Positions 58,834-64,000 of a DNA stretch of 64,000 bases are shown piece after piece (positions within the stretch are counted from its first letter, which is position 1; every line of letters begins with the position of its first letter). Position numbers and translations under genes: made by a program. The DNA lies in contig NZ_SRHX01000007.1 of NCBI RefSeq assembly GCF_004565475.1, positions 82,479 through 146,478 on the forward strand. The letters run 5' to 3'. The notes beneath the pieces are model-generated. The model made no database searches. It was given only the letters and a program-made list of their open reading frames with translations, and was not told where the DNA came from. The stretch comes from Lonepinella koalarum (GTDB lineage: Bacteria; Pseudomonadota; Gammaproteobacteria; Enterobacterales; Pasteurellaceae).

Positions 58834-59229
58834 ATGGCACAATTACAATATATCAATGACAAACAAGGCTCACCGCTTTTTGTGTTGTTACCTATTGAAG
58901 AATATCAGTTATTACAACAATACAAAGCAATCAGCACGAATGACACCAGCAATGATGAACACTGGCAAGATGTGGAATATATCAAGGGAGACAATGATAA
59001 CGAGCTGATACCGCACGAAGTCTTAACCTTGATGATTGATGATGATATTAGTTTATTAGGTGCGTGGCGAAAATACCGCAACTTGTCACAATCAGAAGTA
59101 GCCAAACAAACAGGGCTTTCACAATCAGCCATTTCACAGGCTGAACGCAAAGAAAGCCGACCACAACAGAAGACCTTAGAGCGGTTATCTAAGATTTACC
59201 AAGTGAAGCCAGAACAGCTTACCCTTTAG
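58834..59229 (+). CDS. Xre-family antitoxin with a Phd-like N-terminus
   Basis: 131 residues from ATG 58834, with GGGGG before it. The N-terminal part (QYINDKQGSPLFVLLPIEEY then QLLQQY) resembles antitoxin/Phd-like segments that bind the toxin; the C-terminal part is a Xre helix-turn-helix (AWRKYRNLSQSEVAKQTGLS then QSAISQAER). The longer frame starting at 58744 overlaps the toxin gene and is not the real start. It should neutralise the adjacent toxin and repress the module. Confidence 0.82.
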   Translation: MAQLQYINDKQGSPLFVLLPIEEYQLLQQYKAISTNDTSNDEHWQDVEYIKGDNDNELIPHEVLTLMIDDDISLLGAWRKYRNLSQSEVAKQTGLSQSAISQAERKESRPQQKTLERLSKIYQVKPEQLTL

Positions 59230-59233
59230 CGAT

Positions 59234-59263
59234 ACAGCCTACTTTAACCGGTAGGCTGTTTTA
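59234..59263 (+). terminator. Terminator after the first toxin-antitoxin pair
   Basis: ACAGCCTAC (59234-59242) pairs perfectly with GTAGGCTGT (59251-59259), followed by TTTATT. Confidence 0.85.
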
Positions 59264-59564
59264 TTATTCATAGGTTTTATACAGTATATCTTAAGGGGAT
59301 AAATTTTCAAAAAAAGAAAAATTTTTTTATAAAAACGAAAAAAGGCTATTTTATACAGTACATTAAGAAACAACACAGATTTTAAAAGGTACTTCCGACG
59401 GGGTACGCCTTTCCACGTGGTAACGGACTCACGGAGAAAGGCAAATTTTCGCATTTTTTGACCGTCATCATCTTGTGGTTATTTTGTGATTTTTCCAATA
59501 TTGAGAAAATGAAATACTTGCTTGTCTGTAGTGAAAACATTACAATGCAACTCAAAGGGGGAAC
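59264..59564. other. Noncoding gap with direct repeats and a GC-richer dyad
   Basis: No gene in 300 bases. TTTTATACAGTA occurs twice (59275-59286 and 59349-59360). Between 59391 and 59446 a GC-richer patch with GCCTTTC and GAAAGGC in inverted order stands out from very AT-rich surroundings. It could be a packaging (cos-like) or binding site. AAGGGGGAA at the right end is the ribosome-binding site of the next gene. Confidence 0.45.
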
Positions 59565-59876
59565 GTGAATAAAATCAAGCAAACAACCGAATTTAAACAG
59601 TGGTTTAAGACGGTGAAAGATCCGATTGCGAAAATCGCTATGACCAAACGCATTGAGCGAGCAATGATAGGCAATTTTGGCGATTATAAAAGCCTAGGTG
59701 GTGGATTGTATGAAATGCGGATTAATACAGGCAAGGGCTACCGCATTTACTATGCTCAACATGGCGAAATTATTTATATTTTGCTCAATGGGGGCGATAA
59801 GTCCAAACAGCAAGCAGATATTGAAAAAGCCAAGGTAATATTGGCAGACATTAAAACAGGCAAAATAATCAAATAG
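59565..59876 (+). CDS. higB: HigB-type addiction-module toxin
   Basis: 103-residue RelE-superfamily killer protein. Landmarks: TEFKQWFKTVKDPIAKIAM, GDYKSLGGGLYEMRINTGKG then YRIYYAQ, ILLNGGDKSKQQADIEKAKV. The start is GTG with AAGGGGGAA before it. The antitoxin gene follows after 10 bases. The intact C-terminal helix shows what the remnant at 24001-24063 came from. Predicted translation-dependent mRNA interferase. Confidence 0.88.
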   Translation: MNKIKQTTEFKQWFKTVKDPIAKIAMTKRIERAMIGNFGDYKSLGGGLYEMRINTGKGYRIYYAQHGEIIYILLNGGDKSKQQADIEKAKVILADIKTGKIIK

Positions 59877-59886
59877 GACGGCATAC

Positions 59887-60210
59887 ATGGAAAACAATAC
59901 AGACATTTCCCCTGAAATGGTGGAAAAATACGGCATTACCGATTTTGACACGGCGGAATATTTAGAGAATGATGAACTTATTGCATTATATCTAGCGGAA
60001 ACTTTACGCACTGGCACACCTGAAGAATTTATCCAAGCCTTAAACACCGTAGCGAGAGCGAAAGGCATGAACGAATTAGCCCAAAAATCAGGCATTGGCA
60101 GAGAAAGCCTATATCAAACTCTTTCATCCAGCAAGCCCCGTTTTGAAACCGTGCTAAAAATTCTTAACGGGCTGAATATTGAGTTAGTGCCACGGATAAA
60201 GACGGCTTGA
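59887..60210 (+). CDS. higA: HigA-type addiction-module antitoxin
   Basis: 107 residues: an N-terminal toxin-binding part (ITDFDTAEYLENDELIALYL) and a Xre-type helix-turn-helix (NTVARAKGMNELAQKSGIGR then ESLYQTLSSS). Same family as the orphan antitoxin at 24067-24372. It completes the second, intact toxin-antitoxin module at the right end of the integrated element, where it may stabilise the element. Confidence 0.88.
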   Translation: MENNTDISPEMVEKYGITDFDTAEYLENDELIALYLAETLRTGTPEEFIQALNTVARAKGMNELAQKSGIGRESLYQTLSSSKPRFETVLKILNGLNIELVPRIKTA

Positions 60211-60416
60211 AAAACAAGTCCAAATTTAACCGCGGTTTTGAATAACTGATCATCTAAAAATGGGGACACTTTGAATTAAAGTAACACCATAAGTAACACC
60301 GGCGAAAATCTGAATTAAGAAAACCCAGTATCTATAAGGCTTGAACGCACCCAATTCAGATGACCCCAGCGACTAAACCACTTTAATTTCTATCGCCTAC
60401 ACATCTTTCTTCAATT

Positions 60417-60464
60417 AATTAAGCATCTAATTTCCTTAATCGTAACTCATTTAGATGCTTAATT
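60417..60464. terminator. Terminator after ybaN
   Basis: AATTAAGCATCTAA (60417-60430) pairs perfectly with TTAGATGCTTAATT (60451-60464), 5 bases from the ybaN stop. The 200 bases to its left hold no gene and include a TCTGAATT/AATTCAGA dyad (60309-60360) near the presumed right end of the element. Confidence 0.75.
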
Positions 60465-60468
60465 ATTT

Positions 60469-60831
60469 CTATCTTTCATCAATCGTCTTAATCCAAAAGA
60501 AAAAGAACCAGTATTCAATTAATAATAGGATCACAATACAAATTCTGCCATAAATCGGCGTAAAGTAGAAACTGATTGCCATCATCACTGTCGATAAAGT
60601 TAAAATTGAAATTTTAGATTTTTTGGTTAAAGCACGTTGCTCATCAAAAGATTTTAAGTGTTTTTTATAAATTTCCGTTTGTAAAAACCAACTGTGTAAA
60701 CGTGGCGAACTTTTGCCAAAGAAGAACAGAGCCAACAATAAAAAAGGCGTGGTAGGCATCACGGGTAACAATGCACCAATAACCCCTAATCCGATACAAA
60801 TAAATCCTAATCCAATATATAAAAATCGCAT
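60469..60831 (-). CDS. ybaN: YbaN/DUF454 inner-membrane protein
   Basis: 120-residue membrane protein with a typical start (FLYIGLGFICIGLGVIGALL then PVMPTTPFLLLALFFFGKSS) and LHSWFLQTEIYKKHL, the DUF454 signature. Two or three membrane helices. Function unknown. ATG 60831 is chosen because AAGGAA lies before it. It is divergent from prlC and marks the return to the core chromosome right of the element. Confidence 0.85.
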   Translation of the reverse strand: MRFLYIGLGFICIGLGVIGALLPVMPTTPFLLLALFFFGKSSPRLHSWFLQTEIYKKHLKSFDEQRALTKKSKISILTLSTVMMAISFYFTPIYGRICIVILLLIEYWFFFFWIKTIDER

Positions 60832-60941
60832 TTTATTCCTTATAAAATTTAACAATATTCACTTGATTTGCTACAATCCACCTCAATATAACAAGATTAT
60901 ATCGGAAATGAAAATTAATATTAAATATCAAAGGATAGATT

Positions 60942-63014
60942 ATGACAAATCCATTACTAGAAAACAATAAATTCCCCCCATTCTCTCGCATTGAACCACA
61001 ATATATTCAACCAGCTGTCGAAAAATTAATCCAAGATTGCCGTGATGTCACTGAACAGGTGTTAAAACAACCGCAGTTTACTTGGCAAAATTTTTATCAG
61101 CCATTGGCGGAAGTCAATGATCGTCTAAGTAAGGCTTGGTCCCCAGTTGGGCATTTAAATGCGGTGAAAAATAGCCCAGAATTACGTGATGCCTATCAAG
61201 CCTGTTTGCCTTTATTGTCAGAATATAGCACTTGGGTAGGACAACATCAGGGCTTATATCAAGCCTATTTAAGTTTAAAAAATAGCCCTGAATTTGCCAC
61301 CTATTCCACAGCCCAAAAGAAAGCGATTGAAAACAGCTTACGTGATTTTGAATTGTCTGGCATTTCTTTACCGCCAGAACAACAAAAACGCTATGGCGAA
61401 ATTGTCGCTCGTTTATCGGATTTAACATCACAGTTTAGTAATAATGTGCTAGATGCGACGATGGGTTGGGGAAAAGTGATTACCGATGAAAAAGAGCTAG
61501 CTGGCTTGCCTGAAAGTGCGTTGCAATTAGCTAAACAATCGGCGGAAAGTAAAGGTTTACAAGGCTATCGTTTCACGCTTGAAATGCCAAGCTATTTGCC
61601 AGTGTTGACTTATTGTGAAAATCAAGCGTTACGTGAAGAAATGTATCGTGCTTATGCTACTCGTGCATCGGATCAAGGACCTAATGCAGGAAAATGGGAT
61701 AACTCCGCCATTATGGATGAAATTCTAACCTTACGCTTAGAACTCGCTAAATTATTAGGATTTGAACATTATACTGATCTTTCATTAGCCACTAAAATGG
61801 CAGAAAATCCACAACAAGTATTGGATTTCCTTGAAAATTTAGCTACTCGCTCAAAAGCACAAGGGGAAAAAGAACTTTGTGAATTAAAAGCCTTTGCGGT
61901 CAAAAATTATAATGTAACCTATTTTGAACCTTGGGATATTGCCTTTTATAGTGAAAAACAAAAACAAGCGTTATATGCCATTAATGATGAAGAACTTCGT
62001 CCTTATTTCCCTGAAGAACGGGTACTTTCAGGTTTATTTGAACTTGTGCAACGCATTTTTAATATTCGTGCAGTAGAACGTTTTGATGTGGAAACCTATC
62101 ATAAAGATGTGCGTTTCTTTGATTTAATCGATCAGACGGATGAAGTACGCGGCAGTTTTTATTTAGATTTATACGCTCGTGAACACAAACGTGGTGGTGC
62201 ATGGATGGATGATTGTATTGGTCGCAAACGAAAAACAGACGGCTCATTACAAAAACCTGTCGCCTATTTAACCTGTAACTTTAATGCTCCAATCGGGGAT
62301 AAACCAGCGTTATTTACTCACGATGAAGTTACTACCCTATTCCATGAATTTGGGCATGGTATTCATCATCTGTTAACGCTGATTGATGTGGGGGATGTGT
62401 CTGGGATTAATGGTGTGCCTTGGGATGCAGTGGAATTACCAAGTCAATTTATGGAAAATTGGTGTTGGGAAGAAGATGCGTTAGCCTTTATTTCAGGGCA
62501 TTATCAAACTGGCGAACCATTACCAAAAGAAAAATTGACACAGTTGATTAAGGCGAAAAATTTCCAAGCTGCGATGTTTGTATTACGTCAATTAGAATTT
62601 GGCTTGTTTGATTTCCGTCTGCATCATCATTATCAAGTGGGCAAAGCTAATCAAGTGTTAGACACGTTAAAAGCCGTGAAAGATCAAGTGGCTGTAATTA
62701 AAGGAGTGGACTGGGTGAGAACTCCTCATAGTTTTAGCCATATTTTTGCGGGTGGTTATGCCGCAGGTTATTACAGCTATTTATGGGCAGAAGTATTATC
62801 CGCCGATGCCTATTCTCGCTTTGAACAAGAAGGTATTTTTAACCCTATCACAGGACAATCTTTCCTTGATGAAATTTTAACTCGTGGTGGTTCAGAAGAA
62901 CCGATGCAACTGTTTGAACGGTTCCGTGGTCGTAAACCAACCTTAGATGCGTTATTACGCCATAAAGGGATTTTGGACAAGGTGGAAAAAGCCCCCTGTG
63001 TCACGAAACAATAG
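60942..63014 (+). CDS. prlC: Oligopeptidase A
   Basis: M3-family zinc metallopeptidase of 690 residues that degrades short peptides, including cleaved signal peptides, in the cytosol. The zinc motif is HEFGH (His468, Glu469, His472), with the downstream Glu ligand in ELPSQFMENWCWE. The C-terminal part has HSFSHIFAGGYAAGYYSYLW as in E. coli PrlC (OpdA). Length is standard. AAAGGATAG lies before the ATG. It pairs functionally with SppA, also in this window. Confidence 0.95.
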   Translation: MTNPLLENNKFPPFSRIEPQYIQPAVEKLIQDCRDVTEQVLKQPQFTWQNFYQPLAEVNDRLSKAWSPVGHLNAVKNSPELRDAYQACLPLLSEYSTWVGQHQGLYQAYLSLKNSPEFATYSTAQKKAIENSLRDFELSGISLPPEQQKRYGEIVARLSDLTSQFSNNVLDATMGWGKVITDEKELAGLPESALQLAKQSAESKGLQGYRFTLEMPSYLPVLTYCENQALREEMYRAYATRASDQGPNAGKWDNSAIMDEILTLRLELAKLLGFEHYTDLSLATKMAENPQQVLDFLENLATRSKAQGEKELCELKAFAVKNYNVTYFEPWDIAFYSEKQKQALYAINDEELRPYFPEERVLSGLFELVQRIFNIRAVERFDVETYHKDVRFFDLIDQTDEVRGSFYLDLYAREHKRGGAWMDDCIGRKRKTDGSLQKPVAYLTCNFNAPIGDKPALFTHDEVTTLFHEFGHGIHHLLTLIDVGDVSGINGVPWDAVELPSQFMENWCWEEDALAFISGHYQTGEPLPKEKLTQLIKAKNFQAAMFVLRQLEFGLFDFRLHHHYQVGKANQVLDTLKAVKDQVAVIKGVDWVRTPHSFSHIFAGGYAAGYYSYLWAEVLSADAYSRFEQEGIFNPITGQSFLDEILTRGGSEEPMQLFERFRGRKPTLDALLRHKGILDKVEKAPCVTKQ

Positions 63015-63063
63015 CATCACAAAACAATAGTAACCCTGTTAACAAATTAAGTAAGGAGTTTTT

Positions 63064-63810
63064 ATGAGTATTTTAGTCACTGGTGCATCCGCTGGTTTTG
63101 GTAAAGCTATATGTAAAAGTTTAGTTAAAGCTGGCTATAAAGTGATTGGTGCAGCACGTCGCGTAGAGAAATTACAAACATTACAAGTCGAGTTAGGGGA
63201 GAATTTTTATCCCCTTATAATGGATGTGTCAAAAACAAGCGAAATTGACACCGCGCTTGCCAGCCTACCAACAGAATGGGCGGAGATTGAATTGTTAGTC
63301 AATAACGCTGGTCTTGCCCTAGGTTTAGAACCCGCTCATCAAGCGCATTTTGATGACTGGCTAACCATGATCAATACCAATATTATCGGTTTAACTTATT
63401 TAACTCGCCAAATTTTACCTAAAATGGTAGAACGCAACCAAGGGCATATTATTAATTTAGGCTCTATTGCTGGCACTTATCCCTATCCCGGTGGTAATGT
63501 TTATGGCGCAACCAAAGCTTTTGTTAAACAATTTAGTTTAAATTTGAGAGCGGATTTAGCTGGTACAGCTATTCGAGTCACCAACGTTGAACCAGGGTTA
63601 TGCGGTGGAACAGAGTTCTCAAATGTACGTTTTAAGGGGGATGATGAAAAAGCGGCTAACCTATATAAAGGCACAAACGCCATTCAACCTGAAGATATTG
63701 CTAATGCCGTGTTATGGATTTATCAACAACCTGCTCACGTAAATATTAATCGGATTGAGATTATGCCTGTGTCGCAGAGCTTTGCGGCGTTGAATGTAGT
63801 AAAAAATTAG
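63064..63810 (+). CDS. ydfG: YdfG-type NADP-dependent 3-hydroxy acid dehydrogenase
   Basis: Short-chain dehydrogenase of 248 residues. The nucleotide loop is TGASAGFG (6-13), then NNAG (80-83) and the catalytic Ser134, Tyr147 and Lys151 (GNVYGATKAF). Closely like E. coli YdfG in GLALGLEPAHQAHFDDW, VEPGLCGGTEFSNVRFKGDD and MPVSQSFAALNV, an enzyme acting on L-allo-threonine, serine and malonic semialdehyde. AAGGAG lies before the ATG. It may be co-transcribed with prlC. Confidence 0.92.
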   Translation: MSILVTGASAGFGKAICKSLVKAGYKVIGAARRVEKLQTLQVELGENFYPLIMDVSKTSEIDTALASLPTEWAEIELLVNNAGLALGLEPAHQAHFDDWLTMINTNIIGLTYLTRQILPKMVERNQGHIINLGSIAGTYPYPGGNVYGATKAFVKQFSLNLRADLAGTAIRVTNVEPGLCGGTEFSNVRFKGDDEKAANLYKGTNAIQPEDIANAVLWIYQQPAHVNINRIEIMPVSQSFAALNVVKN

Positions 63811-63818
63811 CAAAAAAA

Positions 63819-63856
63819 TACCGCACTTAGATATTAAATTATCAAAGTGCGGTAAT
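63819..63856. terminator. Inverted uptake-sequence hairpin after ydfG
   Basis: TACCGCACTT (63819-63828) pairs with AAGTGCGGTA (63845-63854). Confidence 0.75.
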
Positions 63857-63905
63857 TTATCATCTAAAAATTAGGCATAATGGACAAAATGGTTGCTAAG
63901 TAGTA

Positions 63906-63936
63906 GGTTAAAGCCTTATAGTACAAGGCTTTAACC
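63906..63936. other. Perfect 12-bp hairpin near the right edge
   Basis: GGTTAAAGCCTT (63906-63917) pairs with AAGGCTTTAACC (63925-63936). Its core CCTTATAGTACAAGGCTTT matches the unit at 53451-53469 in the integrase leader at 17 of 19 bases. Confidence 0.6.
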
Positions 63937-64000
63937 CACTTTCAAAATTATGAACAAAAAAATTGCCCATTTTGCTTAAAAAATACTACAAAAAAATATG

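Larger units (their letters stand above)
53273..60360 (+). mobile_element. Integrated phage-satellite-like element at the 3' end of ssrA
   Basis: From the tmRNA end to before ybaN all genes are on the + strand and none is housekeeping: integrase, AT-rich cargo gene, AlpA-type regulator, small winged-helix proteins, terminase small subunit and two toxin-antitoxin pairs. There is no capsid, tail, portal, large terminase or primase gene. This resembles a minimal phage satellite (PICI-like) rather than a prophage. The left border is the ssrA 3' end. I did not find a clear copy of the tmRNA end on the right, so the right border near 60.2-60.4 kb is an estimate and the element may be degenerate. 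Confidence 0.65.

Noticed and set aside
60361..60400. ACCCCAGCGACTAAACCA near 60.36 kb as a right attachment site copied from the tmRNA end
   Set aside because: Only seven bases agree with CCCCAGCTCCACCA; too little to call attR.

Overview
The window comes from a chromosome of the family Pasteurellaceae. Evidence: about twenty copies of the Haemophilus-type DNA uptake core AAGTGCGGT or its complement, often as inverted pairs that act as terminators; an AT-rich genome; the glycogen operon order malQ-glgB-glgX-glgC-glgA-glgP; and a tmRNA tag ANDEQYALAA. An aconitase gene (acnA) argues against H. influenzae itself, which lacks the oxidative TCA branch. The species cannot be named from the sequence alone.

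The window spans the replication terminus. A 28-bp XerCD dif site lies at 20340-20367, and five perfect matS sites (MatP targets that define the Ter macrodomain) lie at 7681, 19028, 26151, 26519 and 33011. Gene strand agrees: glnS to glgP (2.3-17.5 kb) run rightward towards dif, and sbcB to acnA (20.7-34.2 kb) run leftward towards it. The condensin operon mukF-mukE-mukB sits in this same domain.

Layout. 1-2.2 kb: macAB efflux genes. 2.3-4.6 kb: glnS, a small lipoprotein gene and ycgN, then a frameshifted antitoxin. 5.0-17.5 kb: glycogen and maltodextrin metabolism, with CRP-like sites before malQ and glgC; GlgB has an unusual lysine-rich tail of about 160 residues. 17.6-20 kb: tcyP and an FkbM methyltransferase. 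20.3 kb: dif. 20.7-24.4 kb: sbcB, an EamA transporter and decaying toxin-antitoxin modules. 24.5-31.1 kb: mukBEF, with a 269-bp element bearing 32-bp perfect terminal inverted repeats just upstream of mukF. 31.5-52.7 kb: housekeeping genes (acnA, ttcA, sppA, ydjA, dedA, sspAB, nagK, pgpB, ribA, arcA, smpB, hflKC, purA, sanA, epmC, ybjD, lysO and a siderophore-interacting protein).

52.9-60.4 kb: ssrA (tmRNA) followed by a compact integrated element of about 7 kb. All its genes are on the + strand: a P4-type integrase, an AT-rich cargo gene of unknown function, an AlpA-type regulator, small winged-helix proteins, a noncoding block with a 15-bp inverted repeat, a phage terminase small subunit and two toxin-antitoxin pairs. 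No capsid, tail or primase gene is present, so it looks like a minimal phage satellite and is the best candidate here for an undescribed system. The window closes with ybaN, prlC and ydfG, and ends in a hairpin region resembling the leader of the integrase at 53.6 kb.
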